Shown here: positions 8,584 to 18,030 of the stretch, piece by piece | Layout of the letters: each line of letters starts with the position of its first letter | How positions within the stretch are numbered: position 1 is the stretch's first letter | NCBI RefSeq assembly: GCF_033542235.1 | Contig: NZ_JAWRCU010000012.1 | Location: forward strand, 1-64,000 | Direction of reading: 5' to 3' | Length of the DNA stretch: 64,000 nucleotides | DNA from: JAWRCU01 sp033542235 | GTDB taxonomy: Bacteria > Pseudomonadota > Alphaproteobacteria > Rhizobiales > Rhizobiaceae | Program-made: the position numbers and the translations under genes | The notes under the pieces: generated by a model | The model's input: the letters and a program-made list of their open reading frames with translations, nothing else | The model's database searches: none | What the model was told of the DNA's origin: nothing

Positions 8584-10146
8584 ATGAAGAACCCCGCACA
8601 TCCCGATACCGTCCTCATCATCGATTTCGGCAGCCAGGTGACGCAGCTGATCGCCAGGCGCGTGCGCGAGGCCGGCGTCTATTCCGAGATTGTGCCGTTC
8701 CAGAAGGCCGAGGAAGCCTTCAGGCGCATCGAGCCGAAGGCGGTGATCCTCTCGGGCAGCCCGCATTCCACCGTCGACATCGGCAGCCCGCGCGCGCCGG
8801 ACACTGTATTTTCTGCCGGCGTTCCTGTGCTGGGCATCTGCTATGGCGAACAGACCATGAGCGCGCAGCTCGGCGGCAAGGTCGAGGTCGGGCATCACCG
8901 CGAATTCGGCCGTGCCTTCCTCGACATCGAGGACGACAGCGCGTTGTTCGACGGCATTTGGGCGAAAGGCACGCGCCACCAGGTTTGGATGAGCCACGGC
9001 GACAAGATCACGGCCATACCGCCGGGCTTCCGAGTCATCGGCACTTCAGCCGGCGCGCCTTTCGCGGCGATCGCCGACGAAGGGAGGAAATTCTACGGCG
9101 TCCAGTTCCACCCTGAGGTCGTGCACACGCCGGATGGTGCCAAGCTGCTCAGGAACTTCGTGCGCAACATCGCCGGGCTTACCGGCGACTGGACGATGGC
9201 CGCCTACAAGGACCAGGCGATCGCCGCAATCCGCGCCCAGGTTGGAGACGGCCGCGTGATCTGCGGCCTCTCCGGGGGCGTCGATTCCTCGGTTGCCGCA
9301 GTGCTGATCCACGAGGCGATCGGCGAACGCCTTACCTGCATCCTCGTCGACCACGGCCTCATGCGGAAGAACGAGGCGGCGGAAGTCGTCGAGATGTTCC
9401 GCGGCCACTACAACATCCCGCTCGTTCATGTGGACGCATCGGATCGCTTCATCGGCGCCCTCGAAGGTCTCTCCGACCCCGAGGTCAAGCGCAAGACCAT
9501 CGGCAAGCTCTTCATCGATGTGTTCGAGGAGGAAGCGAAGAAGGTCGGTGGCGCGGATTTCCTGGCGCAGGGCACCCTCTATCCCGATGTGATCGAGAGC
9601 GTTTCCTTCACCGGCGGCCCCTCGGTCACCATCAAGTCGCATCACAATGTCGGCGGGCTGCCAGAGCGCATGAACATGAAGCTCGTCGAGCCGCTGCGCG
9701 AATTGTTCAAGGACGAGGTGCGCTCACTCGGCCGCGAGCTTGGCCTGCCGGAGCACTTCATCGGCCGCCACCCGTTCCCGGGACCAGGGCTTGCCATCCG
9801 CGTTCCCGGCGCGATCTCGCGCGACAAGCTCGACATATTGCGCCAGGCCGACGCGATCTATCTCGACGAAATCCGCAAGGCCGGCCTCTACGATGCGATC
9901 TGGCAGGCATTCGCCGTGCTGCTTCCGGTGCAGACTGTGGGCGTCATGGGCGACGGCCGCACCTACGACTCTGTCTGTGCGCTACGCGCCGTCACCTCGG
10001 TCGACGGCATGACTGCCGATTTCTTCCATTTCGACATGGCTTTCCTCGGCGCCGCCGCCACCCGCATCATCAACGAGGTGAAGGGCATCAACCGCGTCGT
10101 CTACGACGTCACGTCGAAGCCGCCGGGGACGATCGAGTGGGAATGA
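8584..10146 (+). CDS. guaA: GMP synthase (glutamine-hydrolysing)
   Basis: Converts XMP to GMP with ATP and glutamine in purine synthesis; 520 residues, full length. The class I glutamine amidotransferase domain (about 8-200) has the nucleophile motif LGICYGEQTM, with Glu where many homologues have Met, and HPEVVHT for the catalytic His and Glu. The ATP-pyrophosphatase domain has the P-loop SGGVDSSVA, and the dimerisation domain ends in GTIEWE. Guanine-synthase 3' ends are known integration sites for genomic islands, including in Mesorhizobium. Everything downstream to about 29.5 kb looks accessory, and two decayed pieces of this gene recur at 29553-29632 and 49157-49210. Confidence 0.97.
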   Translation: MKNPAHPDTVLIIDFGSQVTQLIARRVREAGVYSEIVPFQKAEEAFRRIEPKAVILSGSPHSTVDIGSPRAPDTVFSAGVPVLGICYGEQTMSAQLGGKVEVGHHREFGRAFLDIEDDSALFDGIWAKGTRHQVWMSHGDKITAIPPGFRVIGTSAGAPFAAIADEGRKFYGVQFHPEVVHTPDGAKLLRNFVRNIAGLTGDWTMAAYKDQAIAAIRAQVGDGRVICGLSGGVDSSVAAVLIHEAIGERLTCILVDHGLMRKNEAAEVVEMFRGHYNIPLVHVDASDRFIGALEGLSDPEVKRKTIGKLFIDVFEEEAKKVGGADFLAQGTLYPDVIESVSFTGGPSVTIKSHHNVGGLPERMNMKLVEPLRELFKDEVRSLGRELGLPEHFIGRHPFPGPGLAIRVPGAISRDKLDILRQADAIYLDEIRKAGLYDAIWQAFAVLLPVQTVGVMGDGRTYDSVCALRAVTSVDGMTADFFHFDMAFLGAAATRIINEVKGINRVVYDVTSKPPGTIEWE

Positions 10147-10791
10147 TTTCGCCCATCCGAGGTTATGCCAAAATGCGCCACAGGACGACGTGATTCACTG
10201 AAAGATAAAGACATTCCTGCCGATGGCGATCCGCATCTATCGGTGGGCACAGATCGCGGGCGGTGGACTGTCTAACGGACCTCGCCCGATGCTGATCATC
10301 GGACGGCTCGGTGGCCACCGTCGCGCCCGTCTTTCCCGGTTAAGGTGACAGGATCTCGCCCGCGATGAGGCTTAGCAGGTACTGGGCCGTCACCTCTACC
10401 GAACTCACTGGACGATTCGCATCCGCGCCAAGAAGGCATCGGCGACAAATCTGAACTTGCGGGGATCACCAAAAGCCCCGCCATCACCATGGCACCGTAA
10501 ATCGTTGTCTAGACCTTTCGACATGATTTTCTTGCCGCTTTGAATCTAAACCCCCTACCGTATGTTCCACGCGCGAAGTGTTGCAACGAACTGTGGAGTC
10601 TGCCGTTTAGAAAAGGGCATTGCGCAGAGGATGTTCGCGGGTCGCAAAATAGTTGTTCGTCGGGCATCAAGACAGTGAGCTGGGAGCTCGTGTAAACTTC
10701 CACCAGAACGGTTCTGAAACGAATTCTATGACGTGCTGATTCTCGAAAAGATCGGTTGTCGTTGAATGGATAACTCGAAAGGAAAGGCTGG
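10147..10791. other. Gene-poor stretch downstream of guaA
   Basis: 645 bases with lower GC than guaA. Only short unrelated frames occur on either strand (at most about 64 codons), none with a convincing ribosome site or recognisable motif. It begins exactly at the end of guaA, where an island junction would be expected. I could not identify an integrase or an exact attachment repeat. Confidence 0.6.
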
Positions 10792-11766
10792 TTGAGCTCC
10801 GTCCCATTCCCATTGCGGCGACTGTCTACGGAAGACGTTTCGCGTAGGGAGCGGCTCTCCTTCGTACATGATTTCCTGGCTCGTCACGTCGGAGGGCGGG
10901 AGCTTGCTCCCTCGGACCCCGATAATGTCCGCATCGACATTGAGGCAATGTCTCTACCTAGTGGTTTAACGGTGGGCCGCGGGTTCTATGCGCCGATTAG
11001 CGGTGCCCGGACTCGCGAATTGCTCCGGGATGGCCGGGAACATTACCTCCTTCTGATCCACAATCAGGATCATGAGATCTCGGTCGACGGAAAGGCCCCT
11101 TTCAGGGTCGCCGCTGGCGATGTCATGTTATTGAATGAAGGAACCTGCCATGAATTCTTCTACAACAAACCCACGACCGTCAACACCGTCACGCTCGATC
11201 GCCATATAATTGCGGATCTCGCTCCACGCCTTGAATTGGAGGCGAGTTACTTAATTCCGTCGGCAGCCGATGGCATGCCGCTCTTGGCGAACTATGTCGA
11301 GACGCTTCGCCGCCACCCACCGGTTTCGGCCAAGGCGGGAGATATGGCGGCCCGCCATGTCTATGATCTCACCGCCCTTGTTCTTGATGGCTTCGTGCGT
11401 GGAGGGGCCGCGCGAAATGAACACAGCAAAGCGGCCGCGCGGCGCCGGCTCATGCGGCAAGATATTCTCCAGAATCTTTCCGATCCTGGTCTCAACATCG
11501 ACACCATCGCACATCGCCAAGGTGTTACGCCGCGCTATATTCAACGACTATTCGAGAGGGAAGGGACCACCTTCACCGAATTCGTACGCGATTCCAGACT
11601 TGATCTCGCCTTCCGCCTTCTCAAAGAGCGTGATGCAGATTCCAATATGATCACCGCAATTGCCTATGACGTTGGCTTTTCCGATCTGTCTACGTTCAGC
11701 CGAGCGTTTCGCAGGCGATTCAATGCGACCCCTTCGCAGATTCGGCGGTCGTCATCAGAATATTGA
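10792..11766 (+). CDS. AraC-family transcriptional regulator
   Basis: A 324-residue AraC/XylS regulator. An N-terminal cupin-like sensing domain (about 60-175; GDVMLLNEGTCHEFFYN) is followed by a C-terminal double helix-turn-helix (about 220-320): NIDTIAHRQGVTPRYIQRLFEREGTTFTEFV, then ITAIAYDVGFSDLSTFSRAFRRRF. This N-terminal style is the AraC-ligand-binding-like (AraC_binding_2) type. It starts at TTG 10792, preceded by GGAAAGG; no closer ATG fits the domain. Base composition is lower in GC than guaA, suggesting acquisition. Its target is unknown; the nearest downstream gene on the same strand is the autotransporter, 846 bases away. Confidence 0.9.
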   Translation: MSSVPFPLRRLSTEDVSRRERLSFVHDFLARHVGGRELAPSDPDNVRIDIEAMSLPSGLTVGRGFYAPISGARTRELLRDGREHYLLLIHNQDHEISVDGKAPFRVAAGDVMLLNEGTCHEFFYNKPTTVNTVTLDRHIIADLAPRLELEASYLIPSAADGMPLLANYVETLRRHPPVSAKAGDMAARHVYDLTALVLDGFVRGGAARNEHSKAAARRRLMRQDILQNLSDPGLNIDTIAHRQGVTPRYIQRLFEREGTTFTEFVRDSRLDLAFRLLKERDADSNMITAIAYDVGFSDLSTFSRAFRRRFNATPSQIRRSSSEY

Positions 11767-11988
11767 GAGCATTGTAATGCTCGAACCAGAGCGGCAAGTG
11801 CGCGACGACGGTTTCGGCGAGACATAGTCGCGCTCCAAAGTTCTAACGAAGGCGTGAGCCATGCGTTCGACTGCGGGCAGCGCGACAGCGTCGAGCAAGG
11901 CTCCAAGCCGCTATCTCGCAACAAGGATTTGGCGTCGTTCGCGACGAAGCACAAGCCGCTGTCGGTCAACTATTCGATTCGTTGGCAG
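11766..11988 (-). pseudogene. IS3-family transposase fragment (C-terminal DDE part)
   Basis: Read on the minus strand in successive frames, this gives RIE-stop-LTDSGLCFVAND, then LLRDSGLEPCSTLSRCPQSN, MAHAFVRTLERDYVSPKPS and LPLWFEHYNALN. These match the order and wording of the IS3-family OrfB catalytic C-terminus (RIEWLTDNGS, ...LGLEP.TTP.RSPQSNGMAEAFV.TLKRDYV, ...W.EHYN). A TAG (11970-11972) replaces the conserved Trp, and at least two one-base frameshifts occur. No ends or upstream OrfA are visible, so it is a decayed fragment, but it supports past mobility of this accessory segment. Confidence 0.75.
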
Positions 11989-12611
11989 GTCCGCCTCGTA
12001 GGTCACATGCACGAAGGCTGGGTTGCTCGGCCGTACTCCAGCGACGATGGCACTCGGGCTGTTTGTTCGCCGTCCATCAAAAAGTGGTTCGGTATCTCCC
12101 AAGATAATCATGTGCACCTTCCTCTATCGTTCTACGTAGCCGGCGCGGAATCACAGGAAGCGCTACACAGATGCAACGGGGTATATTAGCGTGAACAGGG
12201 ATCTATCGCGACTATTCGAAATCTTACGCAATGGACGACGCGGGAGTTCCGCTAAGTCTTTGCGAGTGGCCAGGGCGTTCGCGAAGACGGCAGCGCTCGC
12301 GATAGCCACCCATGATTTTGGCCAATCGGGGCTAGCCGTGAACCGCGCGATCGAGGCCAAGGCAGAATTAGCAGAACAATTGTAACTAATTGCCACTCGG
12401 TTCCTACCAGGCATCGTTATGGCTCAACCCGGTTAGTCTTGGTTCGCGAAGCGCTCAACAGCAGCACGGAAATGGGCGCTGGGGGGCTTGCGAGTCATAG
12501 CATCCAACGGGGAGCAGACGCCAACTAACCCGACTTGTTGTTCATCCTTCGGACGCTTCGGTGTCCCGTCGCCGGCGAAGCTTTGCCGCGACGAATACTT
12601 CTGGAGTCTGT
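11989..12611. other. Gene-poor stretch before the autotransporter
   Basis: About 620 bases with no gene I can support. Frames at 11854-12189 and 12191-12385 (plus) and 12163-12414 (minus) lack motifs and convincing ribosome sites. The left part may still be insertion-sequence debris. The autotransporter promoter should lie in the right part; I cannot place it with confidence. Confidence 0.5.
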
Positions 12612-15600
12612 ATGCGACAGCGCGTTCCAAAACGTTCCCAACATATCCCCCTTGCCTGTAAGCGCCAGACAAAAGCGCTGCTGTGGACCGGTGTCTCCCT
12701 TATCGCGATGGCGCTGGCCGCACCTGCGGGAGCGGAAACGATCATCTATACCGACGGCCAAACCGCGACGGCACCCGTCGCCATGACGTCCGACACCGAA
12801 CTGAACCTCGCAGCAGGAACCGCCACTCAGAGCGGGATCGTCAGCGGCGACTTTCACGTGACCAAGACAGGCTATGGCCTACTGATACTTGATGGCGTGA
12901 ACACCTATACAGGGGGAACCACGGTTTCGCGCGGTACGCTCTTTGCGGGCAATACATCTGCCTTAGGAACCGGGGCGGTCGAACTCGCCAGCGGCGCCGC
13001 TCTGTCACTTGGCGCCCCGGGCACGTTCACCAATAACATAAATATCAACCTCGGGGCCTCGCTGTCATCCGGCTTTGGTGCGAGGCACGCCGGCGTGATC
13101 AGCGGGGATGGGCTACTCTCCCTTTCAGCCGCCGGTAACGTCATCCGGATTGCAGGAAATAACACGTATCGCGGAGGTACAAATATCTCTGCCGGCGAAG
13201 TCCTGGTCGAGAACGATCACGCGCTGGGGACCAACGCTGTCAACCTAGACGCTACTCTTGGCTATGCCGACGGCATCAGCATCGGCAACGATGTGATGCT
13301 GAGGACCGCCGGTAGTACCCTGTCGGTAGAGACGGGTTCTGCAGTCCAACGCGGAGGCATTGCCGGGAATGCGGCCGGCTCCAGCCTTACCAAGATTGGC
13401 GCCGGGGAGCTCGTTCTGACAGGCGCCAGCACCTATTCGGGAGATACGCACGTTGTTGAAGGGACCTTGACTGGTGGGGTTGGCTACACGTTCTCCGGTC
13501 AATCACTCTATTCACTCGAGTCCGGCGCCGCGACACTCAGGATACGCGCTCATCAGCGGGTCGGCGGCATTTCCGGCACCGGCATCCTCGACCTTGGCGA
13601 CTACAATCTGGAAACCGGTGGTCGAAATGTCGCCGCGACATTCGAGGGCACGCTCGTTGGCTCGGCGAACTCATCGATCTCGAAAAAGGGGACAAGCTCG
13701 CTGACGTTCGAAGGCAACAATTCCGCATATGGCGGTTCGCTGTATGTGGACAGCGGTAGCGCGTTTGTCGACGGCGACTACAGGAACATGCGCGTGTCGG
13801 TAGGCGATGGCGTGTTCGGTGGCACTGGCCGGGTCGGTGCCGTCACTGTCGATGGCGGCACGCTGTTTGGCTCCGAAGGCCAGCAGTTGACGATGCAATC
13901 TCTTGCATTAGGCGCGGACTCGCGAGTTTCAGTTCGGCTTGGCACGAGTTCGACCCAGGCGCTCTTCAACGTCGCTGGAAATTTGACGCTCGATGGTCGG
14001 CTCGATGTCGAGGATGCCGGTGGCTTTGGTCCGGGGGTCTATCGGCTGTTCGACTATGGCGGCACTCTCACGAATAATGGCCTGGAGATTGGAACCGTAC
14101 CGTCTGGCTATGACAGCCACAATCTGAACGTACAGACCGCCATGGCGGGACAAGTCAATCTTGTGGCGGCCGACGCAGGTTATGGCCCGGTTTTGTTTTG
14201 GGACGGGGACGATCCGGCGCATTGGGATAACGGCAAGATCGATGGAGGTGACGGCCAATGGCGGACAGGCGGGCGCGCTTTCACCGATGCCCAGGGGATG
14301 AAGAATGGTGCGATGAATCCGCGGCCCGGCTTCGTAGTGTTTGGCGGCAGCGCCGGCAATGTCGAAGTCTATACGGGTACCGGACAGATTGAGACCACCG
14401 GCATGCAGTTCGCAACCAGCGGTTATAAGCTGTACGGTGATTTGCTCACACTCGCCGCGGGTGAGGCGATCATTCGCGTCGGTGACGGAACCGCGGCCGG
14501 CGCGAATTACGTCGCGACCATCTCCAACCATTTGGACGGCGGGGGGCGTCTGACCAAAACCGACCTTGGAACGCTCATCCTCGATGGAGACAATACCTAT
14601 TGGGGTGGCACGGAAATCCGCCAGGGGACGCTGCAGATCGGTAGCGGCGGCGCGTCAGGGTCGATCGTCGGCGACGTCGTCAACGACGGCGTGCTGGCCT
14701 TTAACCGATCGGATGCGACGACGTTCGACGGAGCCATTTCAGGCACAGGCGCGGTGCACCTGCTGGACGGCGATCTGACGCTCACCGGCATCAACCGCTA
14801 TACGGGCGGCACAATCGTCGATGGCGGAATATTGAGGGCCGGTCAGGAAAGGGCGTTCGTGAGTGACACTGCCTTTACGGTGAACGGAGGCACACTCGAC
14901 CTCAACGACTATAGTCTTATCATGTCATCGCTATCCGGTACCGGGGGCTCGGTGGCGATCGGTACGGCGACGCTTTCGCTGCATCAGAACATCGACACCA
15001 GCTTTGCAGGTTCACTGACCGGGTCGGGATGGTTCACCAAGGGGGGGAGCGGTAAGCTGATCCTTTCAGGTGACAGCGGGGGATTCACCGGCGAGACCAA
15101 CGTCGAGAAAGGCACGCTGGTCGTAAACGGCGTGCTGGGAGGCACGGTTACTGTGCTCGGCGCCCGTCTTGAGGGCGTCGGTACGATCGGTGACACCCTC
15201 GTGAAAGGCATGATTGCGCCGGGTAACTCGATCGGCACGCTGAACGTCGGCAACATCACCTTCGATCAAGGCTCGATCTACGAGGTCGAGGTCAATGCGG
15301 CGGGGAAAGGCGATCGCATTATCGCATCCGGTAACGCGACTATCGGCGGTGGCACGGTCAAGGTGCTGGCGGGCATGGGCAACTATGCGTCCCAGACAAA
15401 GTACAATATCCTCACCGCCAACGGTGGCGGCGGCATAACCGGCACCTTCGACGGCGTGACCTCGAATCTCGCCTTCCTCGACCCATCGCTCAGCTACGAG
15501 TCCGATAGCGTCTGGCTGACGATGAGCCGGAACAGCACCAGCTTCCAGAACGTCGGCGTGACGGCGAACCAGATCGCCACCGGCGGCGGCGTGGAAAGCC

Positions 15601-16670
15601 TCGGCTTCGGCAATCCGGTCTATGACGCGGTGCTGAGCCTGTCGGCCGATCAGGCGCAGTATGCCTTTGACCAGCTCTCGGGCGAGACCCATTCATCTGC
15701 CAAGACCGCGCTTATCGAGGACAGCCGCTTCGTCCGCAATGCGGTGAACGACCGTATCCGCGCAGCCTTCGACGGCGTCGGAGCCTCGGGAACCGTCACA
15801 ACCTATGTCGACGGCAGGCCGGTGACGGTGAAGGCGAACACCGATCGCTTCGCGATCTGGGCGCAGGGCTTCGGCTCATGGGGTCACACGAATGGCGACG
15901 GCAACGCCGCTCGCCTCAACCGCTCGACCGGCGGCTTCTTCGTCGGCGCCGATGCTCCGGCTTTCGACACCTGGCGCTTCGGTGCCGTGACCGGCTACAG
16001 CCGGACGAAGTTCGACGTGAAGGATCGCCGTTCCGCCGGCTCGAGCGACAACTACCATGTCGGCCTTTATGGCGGCACAGCCTGGGGCGATCTAGCCTTC
16101 CGCACGGGCGCTGCCTACACTTGGCACGACATCTCGACCTCGCGGAACGTGATCTTCCCCGGATTCGACGACAGCCTGAAGAGTGACTACAACGCGGCCA
16201 CCGCCCAGGTCTTCGGCGAGTTGGCCTACGGCTTCAATGTCGACGCCGCCCGTTTCGAACCCTTCGCCGACCTCGCCTATGTGAACCTGCACACCTACGG
16301 CTTCACCGAACGGGGTGGTGCGGCTGCGCTCACCAGCCCGTCGTCCAACACCGATGCGACCTTCACGACGCTCGGCCTTCGCGCCTCGACCAGCTTCGAA
16401 GTCGGCGGCTCGACGCTGACCGCCAAGGGCGTGGTCGGCTGGCGTCATGCCTTCGGCGATGTGACGCCGCTTTCCACCATGAGCTTCGCCGGAGGCGGCG
16501 ATACGTTCTCCATCGGTGGTGTCCCGATCGCGCGCAATGCGGCTGTGATCGAAGCCGGGCTCGACTATGCCATCATGCCCAACGCCACCCTCGGCGTCAC
16601 CTATGGCGGGCAGTTCGGATCCGGCATGGCCGACCAGTCCGTCAACGCGAACTTCAATGTGAAGTTCTGA
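12612..16670 (+). CDS. Autotransporter adhesin-like protein with beta-barrel domain
   Basis: A 1352-residue type Va secretion protein. An extended, basic signal region (MRQRVPKRSQHIPLACKRQTK followed by ALLWTGVSLIAMALAAPAGA) precedes a long passenger. The passenger carries at least five autotransporter-associated strand repeats of the form LTKxGxGxLxLxGxNxYxGGTxxxxGTL, near 12870, 13390, 13680, 14550, 14770 and 15030. The translocator barrel (about the last 275 residues, from RFAIWAQGFGSWGH) ends in the expected terminal Phe (NVKF). The ATG at 12612 has GGAG upstream; an in-frame start at 12561 would add 17 Arg-rich residues. No protease triad is apparent in the passenger, so an adhesin or surface-coat role is inferred. 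Two small lipoproteins follow. Confidence 0.93.
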   Translation: MRQRVPKRSQHIPLACKRQTKALLWTGVSLIAMALAAPAGAETIIYTDGQTATAPVAMTSDTELNLAAGTATQSGIVSGDFHVTKTGYGLLILDGVNTYTGGTTVSRGTLFAGNTSALGTGAVELASGAALSLGAPGTFTNNININLGASLSSGFGARHAGVISGDGLLSLSAAGNVIRIAGNNTYRGGTNISAGEVLVENDHALGTNAVNLDATLGYADGISIGNDVMLRTAGSTLSVETGSAVQRGGIAGNAAGSSLTKIGAGELVLTGASTYSGDTHVVEGTLTGGVGYTFSGQSLYSLESGAATLRIRAHQRVGGISGTGILDLGDYNLETGGRNVAATFEGTLVGSANSSISKKGTSSLTFEGNNSAYGGSLYVDSGSAFVDGDYRNMRVSVGDGVFGGTGRVGAVTVDGGTLFGSEGQQLTMQSLALGADSRVSVRLGTSSTQALFNVAGNLTLDGRLDVEDAGGFGPGVYRLFDYGGTLTNNGLEIGTVPSGYDSHNLNVQTAMAGQVNLVAADAGYGPVLFWDGDDPAHWDNGKIDGGDGQWRTGGRAFTDAQGMKNGAMNPRPGFVVFGGSAGNVEVYTGTGQIETTGMQFATSGYKLYGDLLTLAAGEAIIRVGDGTAAGANYVATISNHLDGGGRLTKTDLGTLILDGDNTYWGGTEIRQGTLQIGSGGASGSIVGDVVNDGVLAFNRSDATTFDGAISGTGAVHLLDGDLTLTGINRYTGGTIVDGGILRAGQERAFVSDTAFTVNGGTLDLNDYSLIMSSLSGTGGSVAIGTATLSLHQNIDTSFAGSLTGSGWFTKGGSGKLILSGDSGGFTGETNVEKGTLVVNGVLGGTVTVLGARLEGVGTIGDTLVKGMIAPGNSIGTLNVGNITFDQGSIYEVEVNAAGKGDRIIASGNATIGGGTVKVLAGMGNYASQTKYNILTANGGGGITGTFDGVTSNLAFLDPSLSYESDSVWLTMSRNSTSFQNVGVTANQIATGGGVESLGFGNPVYDAVLSLSADQAQYAFDQLSGETHSSAKTALIEDSRFVRNAVNDRIRAAFDGVGASGTVTTYVDGRPVTVKANTDRFAIWAQGFGSWGHTNGDGNAARLNRSTGGFFVGADAPAFDTWRFGAVTGYSRTKFDVKDRRSAGSSDNYHVGLYGGTAWGDLAFRTGAAYTWHDISTSRNVIFPGFDDSLKSDYNAATAQVFGELAYGFNVDAARFEPFADLAYVNLHTYGFTERGGAAALTSPSSNTDATFTTLGLRASTSFEVGGSTLTAKGVVGWRHAFGDVTPLSTMSFAGGGDTFSIGGVPIARNAAVIEAGLDYAIMPNATLGVTYGGQFGSGMADQSVNANFNVKF

Positions 16671-16688
16671 GAACAGACGAATTGTCAA

Positions 16689-16715
16689 CCGAGGTCGGCG
16701 AACCGTCGACCTCGG
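16689..16715. terminator. Hairpin after the autotransporter
   Basis: CCGAGGTCG (16689-16697) pairs with CGACCTCGG (16707-16715) around a 9-base loop, 18 bases after the autotransporter stop. There is no T-run. It may terminate or attenuate transcription into the lipoprotein genes. Confidence 0.55.
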
Positions 16716-16793
16716 ACCGTTCAGAAATCCAAGCGTCGACGACAGCCAATCTGGTTGGATGTTCTAAGCAACATCGGGAAGACGGGTTCTTCA

Positions 16794-17168
16794 ATGATCA
16801 CTGCAAAATGGCTTTTCTCTGGTTTGCTTTGTCTGCTCGTTGCTGGTTGCAACAGCGGCGACGCCCGAATGAGTGCGCTGCGGGCCGACATGGCCAGTCG
16901 GCAGGCAGCAGCCGAATTGGCGGCCAATCGTTCCGGCGCAACGCAGGAAGAAAAGGAGCGCGCCAAGAGCTACGCTTCCGCGCAATCATGCATCGATCAG
17001 CTTCAGGCCCATGCGCGAGGCGTTCAGGCGGCGAGTATGGCATCGCGTGCTGCGATGGCTGGCGTCAGCCTCGCCGGGCCGGGCGGGGCGTTGGCGGCTC
17101 GTGCGATGGGACCGGTGAATGGCATGGCAATACGAAACCAGGGCAACTACCAAGTCGCCTGTTATTAG
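16794..17168 (+). CDS. Small alanine-rich lipoprotein
   Basis: 124 residues starting MITAKWLFSGLLCLLVAGC, a lipoprotein signal peptide with lipobox LVAGC and acylated Cys19. The mature part is Ala/Arg/Ser-rich and mostly helical (MSALRADMASRQAAAELAANRSG), with two further cysteines (AQSCIDQL and the C-terminal VACY) that could pair. An Ala/Gly-rich segment near residues 85-107 resembles a Gly-zipper-type helix. No family recognised. The ATG at 16794 is chosen because it gives a clean signal peptide; 16755 adds 13 residues before it. It lies between the autotransporter and a second lipoprotein, probably serving the same surface structure. Confidence 0.75.
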   Translation: MITAKWLFSGLLCLLVAGCNSGDARMSALRADMASRQAAAELAANRSGATQEEKERAKSYASAQSCIDQLQAHARGVQAASMASRAAMAGVSLAGPGGALAARAMGPVNGMAIRNQGNYQVACY

Positions 17169-17201
17169 GCTCGCCTGCAACGTGAGGTTACGATCAACAA
17201 C

Positions 17202-17585
17202 ATGCATTCGACCAGTTACATTTTGCAGATTGCGTTCGCATCACTTGCCGCCTTTGGGCTCGCCGCGTGCCAGAGTTCACAATCAAGTTTTCAGGGGTCG
17301 AACTTTTCCAACGAGACGAGAACGTTGGAAAAGCAGCTTAACGCCGAGGCCGCGGCGTTGGGCGCCGCCCAAGGCGCGACAAGCCTCGCGGCATCTGCCG
17401 ATCCGACCGGCATATCGAGCTTTGTCAAAGCGCCGGTTGCACTTGCCGCGCGAAACGCGTTGGCGAGAAGTGCCGACGCGCGCATGGACGCCCAACTGGC
17501 CCGCGATGAGCAAGCCCTTTACCGCCGCTACGGCATGAACCCGGATGGCACGCCTTCTGGAAAACGGCCAGTGGGTGGTCAGTGA
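17202..17585 (+). CDS. Second small lipoprotein after the autotransporter
   Basis: 127 residues. The signal peptide MHSTSYILQIAFASLAAFGLAAC ends in lipobox LAAC. The mature part is helical and Ala-rich (TLEKQLNAEAAALGAAQGATSLAASADP, then APVALAARNALARSADARMDAQLARDEQALYRRYGMNPDG). It is not clearly homologous to the preceding lipoprotein but shares size, class and alanine-rich helical character. It starts 33 bases after that gene ends, so the two are likely co-transcribed. Function unknown; partnership with the autotransporter is inferred from position only. Confidence 0.7.
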   Translation: MHSTSYILQIAFASLAAFGLAACQSSQSSFQGSNFSNETRTLEKQLNAEAAALGAAQGATSLAASADPTGISSFVKAPVALAARNALARSADARMDAQLARDEQALYRRYGMNPDGTPSGKRPVGGQ

Positions 17586-17681
17586 ACGTCGAGACGATGC
17601 CCTTTGGACGCTGCGAGAGGATGGCTTTTTAGCCAAAGCCGCTACCGCTTTTGAGACGTCGTTAGAAACCTCATGGCCTGC

Positions 17682-17829
17682 TCAGTTTGTGGGGCGCGGC
17701 GCGGCCTTACGAGCGTCGCTCACCGTCAGCCAGACGGCCGAGACGAGGAGGTAGAAGGCGCCGAAGGCGGCATAGGGGGCGATGTTGGCGATGCCGACCG
17801 GCTCAGGACCGCCGGCCATCTTCCGCGCG
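17682..17829 (-). pseudogene. C-terminal remnant of a membrane protein gene
   Basis: On the minus strand an open stretch gives PVGIANIAPYAAFGAFYLL followed by VSAVWLTVSDARKAAPRPTN and a TGA at 17682-17684. This is the last transmembrane helix and tail of a membrane protein. Nothing upstream continues it, since the next bases belong to a plus-strand dehydrogenase tail. The family is not identified. Confidence is in its being a gene end rather than in its identity. Confidence 0.45.
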
Positions 17830-17842
17830 GCGCGGCAGGCCA

Positions 17843-18030
17843 AGAGTGGCAATCAACCAGGCGATCCGGCCAAGGCTGCGCAGGCGCTGCTCGCGTTGGT
17901 CGAAGCCGAGAACCCGTCGGTGCGCCTGTTCCTGGGCGATGATGCGCTCGGTCTGGCTGATCAGAAACTCGACGGGATGCGCGCTGAAATCGCTGCCTGG
18001 GACGCGCTGTCTCGGTCCACCAACTTTTAA
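17843..18030 (+). pseudogene. C-terminal remnant of a short-chain dehydrogenase
   Basis: The plus frame reads SGNQPGDPAKAAQALLALVE, AENPSVRLFLGDDALGLADQ and KLDGMRAEIAAWDALSRSTNF-stop. This is the characteristic C-terminus of a group of roughly 280-residue short-chain dehydrogenases (SGNQPGDP.KAA.A...L...E.P..RL.LG.DA). The Rossmann fold and the YxxxK catalytic site are missing, because sequence upstream of about 17840 belongs to a minus-strand remnant. The last quarter of the gene survives with no frameshift, so loss was probably recent. Confidence 0.75.

Noticed and set aside
10296..10703. Two 64-codon minus-strand frames after guaA
   Set aside because: Unsupported by motif or start site; left as gene-poor sequence.
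11854..12414. Three short frames (11854-12189, 12191-12385, 12163-12414)
   Set aside because: No motif, no clear ribosome site, and overlap with insertion-sequence debris.
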